From Massilia sp. YIM B02443 (GTDB lineage Bacteria; Pseudomonadota; Gammaproteobacteria; Burkholderiales; Burkholderiaceae_D): a stretch of DNA of 57,770 bases. The position numbers and the translations under genes were made by a program. Below, piece by piece: positions 32,431 to 41,488 of the stretch (its first letter is position 1; each line of letters begins with the position of its first letter). A model generated the notes under the pieces. It saw only the letters and a list, made by a program, of their open reading frames with translations, did no database searches and was not told the DNA's origin. The stretch covers positions 1 through 57,770 of the forward strand of contig NZ_JASNRA010000018.1 of the NCBI RefSeq assembly GCF_030411955.1, read 5' to 3'.

Positions 32431-34437
32431 ATGAGCAATGCATTGCCTGGTAAAACCTCGATCTTTCATCACTGTGCGCACCGTCTTGCACGGTCAAGCA
32501 GCTGGGCAGGCCCCTTTGCCGGCACGCTCCAGATGCTGCTCATCGGCCTGGTCATCCTGTCGCTATCCAGGTTCGCGCTGGTCGCATGGCAGTGGGACCG
32601 CGTCGAAGCGGCCGCGATCCCGGCTTCGCTGTTCGTCCAGGGCCTGCGCGCGGACCTGATCCTGCTGGGGTACTTCGAGGTGCTTCCCCTGTTGCTGGCC
32701 CCCTTGCTCGCCTACCGCTCGTTCGCACGCGTGTGGAGGACTGTGAGCATTGCCTGGGGCACTGTTGCTCTTATTTTCATCTTGTTTATGGAATTGTCCT
32801 CGCCTCAATTCCTGATGCAATACGACGTCAGGCCGAACCGCCTGTTCATCGAGTACCTTGCCTACCCGAAGGAAGTGTTCGCGACGCTGTGGAATGGTTT
32901 TCGCATCGCGGTGGTGACCGGCGTCGGATTGACGATCGGCCTCGGCCTGTTGATTTTCGATCTGCTCAGGCGTGCTTCGCCCGGCATAAGCATGTGGCCC
33001 GCAAGGAAACTGCTGCTCGTATGGCCGGTTCTGTGCCTGATCGTACTGATGCAGATCCGGTCGACCACGGGGCACCGCCCAGCCAACCCGGCCTTCTTTG
33101 CGCTGACCGGTGACGCGATGGTCAATTCGCTCATCATCAACTCGGCATGGTCGGTGCTGGACGCGCTCAACTCCCTGAAGAAAGAAGCAGTCTCCTCCGA
33201 CATCTATGGGGCATTCCCGCGGGAACAAGTTTTTCGAGAAGTTAAATCAGCGCCCTGGCTGCACGGCTATACGTTCAGCAATACCGACACTCCGACTCTA
33301 CATTTCCAGCAAGCCGCCATCGCGCGAAACCGGCCGCTTAACCTGGTAATCGTCCTGCAAGAAAGTCTGGGCGCGACCTTCGTCGAGTCGCTGGGCGGAC
33401 TGCCAGTGACGCCGGAGCTGGAAAAGCTCAAGAGCGAAGGCTGGTGGTTCGAGCAGCTCTATGCGACCGGCACCCGTTCGGTGCGAGGCATCGAAGCGGT
33501 CGTGGCCGGCTACGCACCGACGCCCGCCCGCAGCGTGGTCAAACTCTCGCTCGCGCAGCAAGGCTTTTACACGATTGCGGCAGGACTGAAACAGCAGGGC
33601 TATCATACTGAATTCGTGTATGGCGGCGAAGCGCATTTCGACAATATGCGCAGCTTCTTCACCGGGAACGGATTCCAGCGCGTGGTCGACATACGGGAAA
33701 TGCGTCCGGCCTTCACGGGAAGCTGGGGAGCGTCCGACGAGGACTTGTTCAACAAGTCGCTGGAACGCCTGAAGGAACTTCATGCCCAGGAGAAACCGTT
33801 CTTCAGCCTGATTTTCACCTCATCGAATCACGAACCGTTTGAATTTCCGGACGGAAAAATTACGCTTCACGATCCGGTCAAGCAAACGGTGAACAACGCC
33901 GTCAAATATGCGGACTACTCGCTCGGGAAATTTATCGCCGAAGCGAAGAAGCAGGCGTACTGGAAAGACACCCTGTTTCTCGTCGTTGCCGATCATGACA
34001 ACCGCGTCTACGGCAATAGTCTGGTGCCCGTCAAGAAGTTCCATATCCCGGGACTCATCCTGGGGGCGGACATTGCACCGAAACGGATTGGAACGATCGC
34101 CAGCCAGATCGATCTTGGACCGACCCTGCTGTCATTGATGGGCGTTTCGAGCATGCATCCGATGATCGGCCGGGACTTTGCAAGAGACAGCAGCACCCCT
34201 GGCCGCGCCATGCTCCAGTTCGATAATTATTTCGCCTGGCTCGAAGACGGGTCGGCGACGATCCTGCGTCCGCGCCAGCATCCACTGCTTGGAAACTATG
34301 ATGCCCAGAGCGGAAAACTGGATCTTCAGGCGGGTGCGCCCGACAAACTGCAAGTGAGCAAGGCAATGGCTCACGTTGTTCTGCCCTCGCTACTCTACCG
34401 CGAGCGCAAGTACACCTTGCCCGAACGAGGGCCTTGA
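32431..34437 (+). CDS. LTA-synthase-like sulfatase-fold transferase
   Basis: A 668-residue protein. Five N-terminal TM segments (about 35-210) precede a periplasmic alkaline-phosphatase/sulfatase domain. The probable nucleophile is Thr348 in ATGTRSVRGIEAV; metal-site features are VLQESLG, FTSSNHEPF and VVADHDNRVYG. Known: this family transfers phosphoglycerol or phosphoethanolamine from phospholipids to envelope glycans. In Gram-negatives the acceptor is often a glycan or lipid A core. It precedes, convergently, an EptA-DgkA operon, and a response-regulator array lies in its promoter. The acceptor is unknown. Confidence 0.85.
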   Translation: MSNALPGKTSIFHHCAHRLARSSSWAGPFAGTLQMLLIGLVILSLSRFALVAWQWDRVEAAAIPASLFVQGLRADLILLGYFEVLPLLLAPLLAYRSFARVWRTVSIAWGTVALIFILFMELSSPQFLMQYDVRPNRLFIEYLAYPKEVFATLWNGFRIAVVTGVGLTIGLGLLIFDLLRRASPGISMWPARKLLLVWPVLCLIVLMQIRSTTGHRPANPAFFALTGDAMVNSLIINSAWSVLDALNSLKKEAVSSDIYGAFPREQVFREVKSAPWLHGYTFSNTDTPTLHFQQAAIARNRPLNLVIVLQESLGATFVESLGGLPVTPELEKLKSEGWWFEQLYATGTRSVRGIEAVVAGYAPTPARSVVKLSLAQQGFYTIAAGLKQQGYHTEFVYGGEAHFDNMRSFFTGNGFQRVVDIREMRPAFTGSWGASDEDLFNKSLERLKELHAQEKPFFSLIFTSSNHEPFEFPDGKITLHDPVKQTVNNAVKYADYSLGKFIAEAKKQAYWKDTLFLVVADHDNRVYGNSLVPVKKFHIPGLILGADIAPKRIGTIASQIDLGPTLLSLMGVSSMHPMIGRDFARDSSTPGRAMLQFDNYFAWLEDGSATILRPRQHPLLGNYDAQSGKLDLQAGAPDKLQVSKAMAHVVLPSLLYRERKYTLPERGP

Positions 34438-34455
34438 ATAGCGCTCGCTCGATGG

Positions 34456-34482
34456 CAATGGTCCTCCATCGGAGGACCATTG
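34456..34482. terminator. Bidirectional hairpin between convergent genes
   Basis: CAATGGTCCTCC and GGAGGACCATTG form a perfect 12-bp stem with a 3-nt loop (ATC). It lies between the sulfatase stop (34437) and the dgkA stop (34486), so it probably terminates both transcripts. No T-run follows on either side. Confidence 0.7.
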
Positions 34483-34485
34483 TGC

Positions 34486-34884
34486 TTACTTCAGCAAAAC
34501 CGGCGCCACGATCACGGTCCAGGTGACTGCCGCAACGGCCACCGACAGGAATACCGCCGCGCTGCCCAGATCCTTCGCGTTCCTGGATAGAGGGTGCCGT
34601 TCCAGAGAAATGCGGTCGACGACGGCTTCGATCGCGGAGTTGAGCAGCTCGACAATCAATACCAGCGCCAGCACCAGTACCAGGGCCAGCTTTTCCAAGA
34701 CCGACACGGGAAGGAGCAATGCGACGAACAGCGCCGGAACCGAGACGAGCAATTCCTGCCTGAACGCGTGTTCGTACTTCCACGCGATTCTGAGACCCCG
34801 GGCGGAATAAGCTGACGCGGCCACGATGCGAGCCAGACCGCTGGTGCTCTTGAATTCACTGACCTCTTGCTTGTCCTGAAGCAT
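34486..34884 (-). CDS. dgkA: Diacylglycerol kinase
   Basis: A 132-residue inner-membrane protein with three TM helices. Features: GLRIAWKYEHAFRQE at the N-terminal amphipathic helix and the catalytic segment VELLNSAIEAVVDRIS (Glu/Asn/Asp). Known: DgkA phosphorylates diacylglycerol left when phosphoethanolamine or phosphoglycerol is taken from phospholipids. It is last in the RR-HK-eptA-PAP2-dgkA run, 55 bp after PAP2, and faces an LTA-synthase-like gene. Both partners make diacylglycerol, so recycling is the clear role. Confidence 0.93.
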   Translation of the reverse strand: MLQDKQEVSEFKSTSGLARIVAASAYSARGLRIAWKYEHAFRQELLVSVPALFVALLLPVSVLEKLALVLVLALVLIVELLNSAIEAVVDRISLERHPLSRNAKDLGSAAVFLSVAVAAVTWTVIVAPVLLK

Positions 34885-34939
34885 GGTTGTAGACCTTTTG
34901 GAATAGTCGGCTTCGCGATTTGTAAGCGAGCCGGGTTAA

Positions 34940-35749
34940 TCAGTTGGATTCGGAAATGTCCGTTTCAGGGTCGAGCCTGTGCCGCTTCTGCGTTGCGGCG
35001 GAAGCCGACGGGGAAATCACGGCAGCGCCGGCTTGCCTCCCCTGAAGAACAAGGATGACGAGGACCACGGTCGCGCTTGCGATCCAGATCGACCAAAGGC
35101 TGTGGGTGAGGAAATGGGCACCGCGCAGTTGCTGCAAAAGCCCGAGAAAGCTGCCGGCAGCGATACCCGAAAAGGCCGCTATCCGGGCTGCGCGAGCCTG
35201 AGCAGGTAGCCAGTAGACCGCCAGCGACAACAGCCACAGTGCGCTCGAGGCGTGGCCAGCAGGAAGGCATTGGCCAGGAATCGCGCCGTCCGGCAGTATG
35301 TCGAAGATCCGGACATAAGGCTGCTCCCCTCCGTAACGAGAAAGGTCCCATGGGCAGTGCGATGAACTGAGCTGCTTCAGCAAGCTGATCACGGCCGGGA
35401 CCAATATCGCGGACGATGCGACGATACGCAGGCGTAGCCGGCCCAGGACACACAGTCGTGGCAAGGGCCGGAACGCATCGACCGCCGCACACCCGATAAA
35501 GGCCAGCGCCGCGAGCGTCAGCACCCGCTTCAAGATGACGTGTCCGAAAGTCTCGGTGAGCCATGCATCGCGCCAGGGAAAAGTATTGCTGGCGGCGTCG
35601 AATACCGCATCGGCGAGCAGCAGATCAATATCGGAGTAACGTCCGATCCACAGCGTGGACACGGCTCCGGCGATGAGTGCGACAGCGATCCTTCGCGCCG
35701 CGCGATAGCCCAACAGTGTCGGGCAAGCAAGGTGACCAGGCCGACGCAT
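34940..35749 (-). CDS. PAP2-family membrane phosphatase
   Basis: A 269-residue protein with six hydrophobic segments. PAP2 motifs: LLKQLSSSHCPWDLSRYGGE (C1 region), LPAGHASSALW (C2, with the catalytic His), and LRGAHFLTHSLWS (C3, with the nucleophile His). Known: members include LpxE/LpxT-like lipid A phosphatases and undecaprenyl-pyrophosphate phosphatases. It overlaps eptA by the ATGA junction at 35749. Removal of a lipid A phosphate before or alongside pEtN addition is plausible (inference). Confidence 0.88.
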   Translation of the reverse strand: MRRPGHLACPTLLGYRAARRIAVALIAGAVSTLWIGRYSDIDLLLADAVFDAASNTFPWRDAWLTETFGHVILKRVLTLAALAFIGCAAVDAFRPLPRLCVLGRLRLRIVASSAILVPAVISLLKQLSSSHCPWDLSRYGGEQPYVRIFDILPDGAIPGQCLPAGHASSALWLLSLAVYWLPAQARAARIAAFSGIAAGSFLGLLQQLRGAHFLTHSLWSIWIASATVVLVILVLQGRQAGAAVISPSASAATQKRHRLDPETDISESN

Positions 35750-37401
35750 CAGCCTCCCCTGACACAGGAATGGAACATGTCGAGCCGTGGATTGAGTACT
35801 GCGGTATTCACATCGAGCATCCCGAGGACGGAATGAAACACATTGTCATGCGAGAGCGGTTGCTGGCGCCGTTCGTTCAGGCAGCGTCGATCGACACGAA
35901 AGCGCTCGCTGAAGCCCGGCGACATCCACAGCATCATGGGCACTTCGGTCTGCTCGCGCGGCGCCAGGAAATACGGGGCGCCATGGAGGTACATGTTGTT
36001 TTCTCCAAGAGACTCTCCATGGTCGGAAAAATACAGCATGGCCGTATCGATGCCCCCGCGTCCCGCGATGCCGCGCAACATATCGATGGTCTTGCTCAGA
36101 AAGTAATCGGTGTAGACGATCGTGTTGTCATACGCGGCCTGGATGGATTCACGCGAACACTCTTCGAACCGGTTGGACGTGCACACCGGCCCGAACCTTG
36201 AGAACTCGCGTGGGTAACGGTTCGCATAAGCAGGGCCGTGGCTCCCCTTCTGGTGCAGCACAATGACGAGATCCCTGGTGCTGTTGCGGATCAGCTCAGG
36301 CAAACCTTCGAGCAAACGCTCGTCGTAGCACTCCTTAGCGCCACAATGGCTGTCAGGCCCCGCCGGCTTCGACAGATCTTCGTACTTCACACGGGCGCAC
36401 ACACCCTTGCATCCGGAGTTGTTATCGCGCCAGATGACGTCGAAGCCGGCGTGCGTGAGTACGTCGAGCAATCCTTCCTGGCTGGTGGCCTTCGACTGGC
36501 TGTACCCATCCCGGCCGAGTGCCGAAAACACGCACGGTACTGACACCGCGGTCGCTGTACCGCAAGAACGCACGTTCGAAAAATTGATCAGCCCCGCTTG
36601 CCGCGCCAACAAGGGATTTGTCTCGCGAGCATATCCGTTGAGCGAAAAGTTCGCGGCACGTGCCGTTTCGCCGACCACGATGACGGTGAGCGTTCTGCGC
36701 TCCTGGCCGGTCCAGGTCGCGCCCTTGACCGCGTCGCGGCCAAGGGGAGCCACGACGAGGCTGGCAGCCAATCGCTTGCGCAGATAGCCATGCGTCGCCT
36801 GGATAAAATTGGTGGGAGTCACGAGAAAACGCAGCTCCCGATGCTCGCGCAGTACTGGCGCCAGGCTCTTGAAACACAGGATGAGCAGCAAGGCCGCCAG
36901 CGCCAGCGATCCCGCCGCAATGCCGAAGCGCTGCATGAGTCCCTTTGGTCCTTGCGGGAAATGGATCCTGGCACGCGCAATCAGCAGCGACGGCAGCACG
37001 CCGAGCAGGCAGACCGTCGCCGCCAAATGCCAGCTGATCAGCTCCATCGCTTCGCGCGCATCCGTCTCGAAGACATTCTGGACCATGGCCTTATCGATGA
37101 CGATCCCATAGGACGCCATGAAATAGCTGGCAGCCGATGCCGTCAGTATCAATGCGATCAATACCGGTTTCGCGACATAGCGGAAGCTCGCCATGGTCAG
37201 GCACGCGTTGAAGAACAGGACAAGCATGAGGAATGCCCCTGTCAGCAAGGGCAGCCTGTCCAGCGAGGCGCCGCCTGTAGCCTGTGTAAAGGTCGACCAG
37301 AATGTCTGGTTGCTGGCGCTTGCCAGCAACAGTGCAACCGCCAGCGTGAGAACCGGCGCATCAACCCGCCGTGCAAATAGTTTTTCCACTCTCGTATCCA
37401 T
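35749..37401 (-). CDS. eptA: Phosphoethanolamine transferase EptA
   Basis: A 550-residue protein. Five N-terminal TM helices (about 15-180) precede a periplasmic sulfatase-fold domain. Features: VVGETARAANFSLNGY with metal Glu245; SCGTATAVSVPCVFS with nucleophile Thr284 (four residues after Cys280, as in EptA/MCR); FDVIWRDNNSGCKGVC; LHQKGSHGPAY; and YFSDHGESLGEN. Cysteines typical of the family disulfides are present. Known: it adds phosphoethanolamine to lipid A and lowers binding of cationic antimicrobial peptides. Its place directly after a two-component system is the usual pmrCAB-type linkage. A hairpin sits 3 nt upstream of its ATG. Confidence 0.93.
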   Translation of the reverse strand: MDTRVEKLFARRVDAPVLTLAVALLLASASNQTFWSTFTQATGGASLDRLPLLTGAFLMLVLFFNACLTMASFRYVAKPVLIALILTASAASYFMASYGIVIDKAMVQNVFETDAREAMELISWHLAATVCLLGVLPSLLIARARIHFPQGPKGLMQRFGIAAGSLALAALLLILCFKSLAPVLREHRELRFLVTPTNFIQATHGYLRKRLAASLVVAPLGRDAVKGATWTGQERRTLTVIVVGETARAANFSLNGYARETNPLLARQAGLINFSNVRSCGTATAVSVPCVFSALGRDGYSQSKATSQEGLLDVLTHAGFDVIWRDNNSGCKGVCARVKYEDLSKPAGPDSHCGAKECYDERLLEGLPELIRNSTRDLVIVLHQKGSHGPAYANRYPREFSRFGPVCTSNRFEECSRESIQAAYDNTIVYTDYFLSKTIDMLRGIAGRGGIDTAMLYFSDHGESLGENNMYLHGAPYFLAPREQTEVPMMLWMSPGFSERFRVDRRCLNERRQQPLSHDNVFHSVLGMLDVNTAVLNPRLDMFHSCVRGG

Positions 37402-37404
37402 TCA

Positions 37405-37428
37405 AAGCTGCCGCCCACAGGGCAGCTT
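37405..37428 (-). promoter_or_regulatory. Hairpin abutting the eptA start
   Basis: AAGCTGCC and GGCAGCTT pair over 8 bp with an 8-nt loop. On the transcript the stem would end 3 nt before the eptA AUG, covering the Shine-Dalgarno position, where the only candidate is weak. It may attenuate translation or reduce readthrough from the kinase gene. Confidence 0.5.
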
Positions 37429-37474
37429 GCTTGAAGGATAGAGACGCGCCTATGAGGGCATCGTCAAGGTCGCG

Positions 37475-38716
37475 TTAGGTTTGCGTGAAACCGGGAGGAA
37501 AGATGATCGAGAAGCGGCTGCCGCCGTCCGGACGGTTCGCGTAGTCGAGCGATGCACCCAGGTATCCGCAAATACGTCTCACCAGCGACAAGCCAAGGCC
37601 TGTCCCGGCCGAGCCACTGGAGGGAATGGCAGTGGCGCCCTGCCCCAAGGTTTGTCGCACCGCATCCGGCAATCCCGGTCCGGTATCTTCCACGATCACG
37701 CGCCCGGGCTCGAGCACGACCGTTACCGAACCCTGCTCCGTGTACTGGCATGCATTGCGTATCAGGTTCGCTATTGCAGACTTGCATAATTCAGAAGGCG
37801 CACGCACGCTGATCTCAGCACTACCCACACACAGCAGCTTGACAGGCTTGTGTGCCAGCATGGGCTGGTAACGTTCAACCTCGCGTCGCGCAATCTCGCT
37901 CACGGACACTGGTGCGAGCAAGCCGACTTCCGGTGCACGGGCCAGCATGAGCATGACACCGACGCATTCCGTGGCCTCTTGTGCCGCGCGATAGATGCGC
38001 TGTGCCGGTGCCTGGATTGCCGTGTCCTGGCTTGCTTCCAGCAGGATCTCGGCCGCCCCCATGATCACGGTGAGGGGCGTACGCAACTCGTGACTGACGT
38101 CGCCCGTAAAGAAGCGCTCCCGGTCGAGAACCTCCCGCAACTCGGTCGTATGTGCGGCCAGCGCCCGCGCAAGTACGCCAAGCTCGTCCCGGCGTTCGGT
38201 GAGCGGCAAGGTCGACGCTCCGCGCTCGACCGCTTCGACGAGCGCGCGAACCGGCCCAACGATCCTGCGCCCGACAAAACGGCCAAGGAAGACCGCCAGC
38301 AGCACAAAACCTGCAAAAAATCCCGCAAATACCGAATACACCAGCAGCTCGACCTTCTCGTAGTCGCTTTCATGATCGACGACGACATAGGGGCCACGCG
38401 CGTCCGCACCCGACAGCACATGCAGGCCGATGCCATCCACGATTGCGTCCGACACGCCGGCTGGCAGCCCGCGCAGCGATAACGGGATCTCTTCGCCACG
38501 GTGGAAACGCAAGCCAGCCGGCAGGTCCGCCGCCAGCCCCGCAGCTTCTCGTGGACGCGCCCAATTCTCGACTTCGGCCAGCCGGTTGTCGACCAGGTAG
38601 ACCTCGATTCCTTCGACAGCCAATGCAGCCAGCACCGCAAAGAATACGGACAGGACGATGCCGAATAGGAGGAAGGCGGCGACGATCGGCCGGCTCAAGG
38701 AATCAGCCTGGCGCAT
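37475..38716 (-). CDS. Sensor histidine kinase of the eptA operon
   Basis: A 413-residue protein. TM1 is at about 10-34, the periplasmic sensor at 35-122, TM2 at about 124-146, then HAMP. Phospho-acceptor His209 lies in GDVSHELRTPLTVI; the ATPase boxes are NLIRNACQYT, EDTGPGLPD and GTGLGLSLVRRI. ATG 38716 is chosen because it overlaps the end of the response-regulator gene and begins the TM1 region; earlier in-frame codons would run deep into that gene. It is a PmrB/ColS-like sensor controlling the downstream eptA genes (inference). Confidence 0.9.
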   Translation of the reverse strand: MRQADSLSRPIVAAFLLFGIVLSVFFAVLAALAVEGIEVYLVDNRLAEVENWARPREAAGLAADLPAGLRFHRGEEIPLSLRGLPAGVSDAIVDGIGLHVLSGADARGPYVVVDHESDYEKVELLVYSVFAGFFAGFVLLAVFLGRFVGRRIVGPVRALVEAVERGASTLPLTERRDELGVLARALAAHTTELREVLDRERFFTGDVSHELRTPLTVIMGAAEILLEASQDTAIQAPAQRIYRAAQEATECVGVMLMLARAPEVGLLAPVSVSEIARREVERYQPMLAHKPVKLLCVGSAEISVRAPSELCKSAIANLIRNACQYTEQGSVTVVLEPGRVIVEDTGPGLPDAVRQTLGQGATAIPSSGSAGTGLGLSLVRRICGYLGASLDYANRPDGGSRFSIIFPPGFTQT

Positions 38717-39392
38717 CGGGAAGAACAAGCCGGTAGCCAACGCCGGGAACAGTATGGACCATGGGGAGGGCAAAAGGTTTGTCGAGCGCCTGGCGAAGCG
38801 CGTGGATGTGCGTACGCAAAGCATCGCTGTCAGGTCGGTCATCGCCCCAGACAGCCTGCTCGAGGTCATCGCGCGGGACGATCCGCGGAGCGGCACTCAT
38901 CAGGCAGCGCAGCAAGACATAGCCTGTCCTGGTAAGCACGACTTTCTTGCCGTCGCGGGAAGCATCGAGCACATCGGGATCGAAGACCAGTCCGCCAAAG
39001 CGCAGCGCGCGCCCCACCAGCACCGATCCGCCGGAACGACGCACCAGGGCTCTCAGCCGGACCTCGAGCTCCACCAGGGAATAAGGCTTGACCAGGTAGT
39101 CGTCCGCGCCGCTGTCGAAGCCGGCAACCTTGTCGGGCAGGCTGTCGCGCGCCGTCAGCATCAGGACCGGTGTCGGTGCACGGAGCTCGGAGCGCAGTTT
39201 CCGGCACAGTTCCAGGCCATTCAAGCCGGGAAGCATCACGTCCAGGATGATCACGTCATACAGGCTTTCGGAAGCCAGGGCAAGCCCGCCGTAGCCGTTG
39301 CGGGCGGAATCGACCGTATATCCCTTTGGTTCCAGGAAGCCGTACAAATTTGCCAGGATATCCGGATTGTCTTCTACGATGAGGATACGCAT
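38703..39392 (-). CDS. OmpR-family response regulator of the eptA operon
   Basis: A 229-residue protein. Receiver domain: IVEDNPD, phospho-acceptor Asp51 (VIILDVMLPG), LTARD, Lys in VKPYS. Winged-helix domain from about 130 (LTRTGYVLLRCLM, then LRTHIHALRQALD). It is first in the operon RR-HK-eptA-PAP2-dgkA and a good candidate for the 11-bp hexamer arrays at 28849 and 32235 (inference). No such array is evident in its own upstream region, 39393-39659. Confidence 0.9.
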   Translation of the reverse strand: MRILIVEDNPDILANLYGFLEPKGYTVDSARNGYGGLALASESLYDVIILDVMLPGLNGLELCRKLRSELRAPTPVLMLTARDSLPDKVAGFDSGADDYLVKPYSLVELEVRLRALVRRSGGSVLVGRALRFGGLVFDPDVLDASRDGKKVVLTRTGYVLLRCLMSAAPRIVPRDDLEQAVWGDDRPDSDALRTHIHALRQALDKPFALPMVHTVPGVGYRLVLPDAPG

Positions 39393-39659
39393 CCATGCAT
39401 TGTAAGGCGAAACAGTCCTTGTCGAGCAGGGTCCGGCCCGCTAAATTTGTTGCAGGAAGGCATGACGAACGCCATGCAGTGCGCGTACGGCAGCAGCAGA
39501 CGTGACGCCGGCCCGGACGCACGGGCCCCTCGACCCGCCCTGGCCGTAGCTGTACGGCATTGCGCTCGCCCACCAGTGCAATTGTTCTTGCAAGCATTTG
39601 AACAGTCGGGCGATACTCGCCGCTCACGTATTCGAGATACAAGATCACGCAGAGACGAT

Positions 39660-40871
39660 ATGCACGCAGCAATGGGCACGACCGAGATTTTCCTGATCGC
39701 CATGGCGATCATTTTCAGTATTCCCTACCTGATCTGGCGCTTGGGCGACACGGACTATTACGCCCCGCTGGTGGTAGTGCAGATTATTACCGGCATCCTG
39801 CTCGGACCAGGCATTCTCGGCAGCGTTTATCCGGAATACTATGGCTTCGTGTTCAATCCCGAGGTAATCCAGTCGCTCAACGGCATTGCTTGGTGGGCCG
39901 TGATGATCTTCGTAATGGTCGCGGGCATCGAACTCGACCTGAAAGCGGCCTGGGCGCACCGCCGCGAGAGCATGATCACCGCGTCGCTCGCGCTGGGGAC
40001 GCCGCTGGTGTTTGGCTGTATCGCCGCGCTCGGCATGCTGGGCTATGCCGGCTGGATCGGTCCGAAGGCCGAGAGCTGGCAATTCGTACTGGCCGTAGGC
40101 ATGGCCTGCGCTGTCACGGCCTTGCCTATCCTGATATTGCTAATGGAGAAACTGGAGATCCTGCGCCAGCCGATCGGGCAGCGCATCCTGCGCTATGCCA
40201 GCCTGGACGATATTGCGATCTGGGGTGTGCTGGCCCTGATCCTGCTCGATTGGGACCGTGTCGGACGTCAGCTCGGGTTCCTGGCGGTGTTCGCACTGGC
40301 CACCGTGTTGTTCCGCAAGCTGATGGCCAAATTGCAGGAGACCGACCGCTGGTACGTCAGCCTGGTCTGGTTGGCGGCCTGTTCCTTCGCAGCCGACTGG
40401 GCCGGCCTGCACTACATGGTTGGCGCCTTCCTGGCCGGTGCGGTAATGGACGCGCACTGGTTCGACCAGAAGAAGATGGATCTGATGCGTCACCATGTGC
40501 TGCTGGCCTTCATGCCGGTGTTCTTCCTGTCCACCGGCTTGCGCACCAACTGGGCGATGGGTGGACCGGCCGTGTTCCTTGTCGCCGCCGTGCTCCTGCT
40601 CGCCTCGGTGAGCGGCAAGTTGGCCGGCACCCACATCGCCGGGAAGATCCTCAAGTGGGGTGGGGGCGAGGCATCCATCATCGGCTGGCTGTTGCAGACC
40701 AAGGCACTGATCATGATCATCTTCGTCAATATCCTGCTGGACAAGGGGATCATCACCAGCGAAACCTTCACGGCCCTGCTCCTGATGGCCGTGGGCAGTA
40801 CCATGCTCACCGTTCCCATGGTCTACCCAAGGCTGCGGCGCGTTGCCGCCCTGGTGTTCAAAGCCAGCTGA
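39660..40871 (+). CDS. Kef/NapA-type cation:proton antiporter
   Basis: A 403-residue membrane protein with about 12 TM helices and no RCK domain. Family features: VVVQIITGILLGPGILG in TM2-3, WWAVMIFVMVAGIELDLK, AVTALPILILLMEKL, LRYASLDDIAIWG (paired Asp of CPA2 exchangers) and FMPVFFLSTGLRTNW. The ion is unknown. The start at 39660 is uncertain; ATG 39672 is an alternative. It converges on the YeeE/YedE genes with only 5 bp between stops. Confidence 0.87.
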   Translation: MHAAMGTTEIFLIAMAIIFSIPYLIWRLGDTDYYAPLVVVQIITGILLGPGILGSVYPEYYGFVFNPEVIQSLNGIAWWAVMIFVMVAGIELDLKAAWAHRRESMITASLALGTPLVFGCIAALGMLGYAGWIGPKAESWQFVLAVGMACAVTALPILILLMEKLEILRQPIGQRILRYASLDDIAIWGVLALILLDWDRVGRQLGFLAVFALATVLFRKLMAKLQETDRWYVSLVWLAACSFAADWAGLHYMVGAFLAGAVMDAHWFDQKKMDLMRHHVLLAFMPVFFLSTGLRTNWAMGGPAVFLVAAVLLLASVSGKLAGTHIAGKILKWGGGEASIIGWLLQTKALIMIIFVNILLDKGIITSETFTALLLMAVGSTMLTVPMVYPRLRRVAALVFKAS

Positions 40872-40876
40872 ATTTG

Positions 40877-41488
40877 CTACGGAAAATACAGGTACAGCAG
40901 CCACAATGCCACGCCCAGCAAGGGCGCGAACACGATCAGGAAGGGCGTGGTGCGCACTCCTATCAGATCGGGCAGCTGGATGCACCCGCGGTCACCCCAG
41001 GCCAGCACGTTCGAGCTGAGGCTTCTGGACAATTCGGCGTAGAGATAGCTGCCCGCCAGGAGTCCGGCGATCCCGGCGACGGCATCCAGATTCCCTTGTC
41101 CCAAGGCTGCGGCGCCTGTTCCTGGGCAATATCCGATCAAGGCAAACCCTGCTCCGAAGACCAGGCCGCCAAGCACATTGGCCGCATACTTCGTGGGTTT
41201 GAGCTGCAGCTTGACGAGTCCGAGAGCGTGCATGGCGAAAATGCCGATCATCCCGACAAGAATAGCCGCCAGCATGATTTTCATGACCGTGAAATCGGTC
41301 AGCAGAAGCGCCCCAAGCAGAACCTCGTACTTGGCAACGCCGCCTTTCTGCAACAGGAAACCGAAGATAATCCCGAAGAATAGACCCAATGCGAGCTGCC
41401 TTGGCGCGTCGCTTTTCCCGGCCCCGCCATCCGTGCTTCCTGGTGGCTTGCCGTGGTCAACGCCGGGCTTTGCGGATGTGTTATCCAT
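40877..41488 (-). CDS. YeeE/YedE-family thiosulfate/sulfur transporter half (B)
   Basis: A 203-residue protein with about four to five TM helices and the family cysteine motif IGYCPGTGAAALGQG. Known: YeeE/YedE (TsuA) proteins import thiosulfate; in many bacteria the protein is split in two genes (PmpA/PmpB). The upstream neighbour supplies the other half, overlapping by 8 bp. The soluble N-terminus (first 28 residues) is polar. The context of persulfide dioxygenase and sox genes supports sulfur transport. Confidence 0.87.
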   Translation of the reverse strand: MDNTSAKPGVDHGKPPGSTDGGAGKSDAPRQLALGLFFGIIFGFLLQKGGVAKYEVLLGALLLTDFTVMKIMLAAILVGMIGIFAMHALGLVKLQLKPTKYAANVLGGLVFGAGFALIGYCPGTGAAALGQGNLDAVAGIAGLLAGSYLYAELSRSLSSNVLAWGDRGCIQLPDLIGVRTTPFLIVFAPLLGVALWLLYLYFP

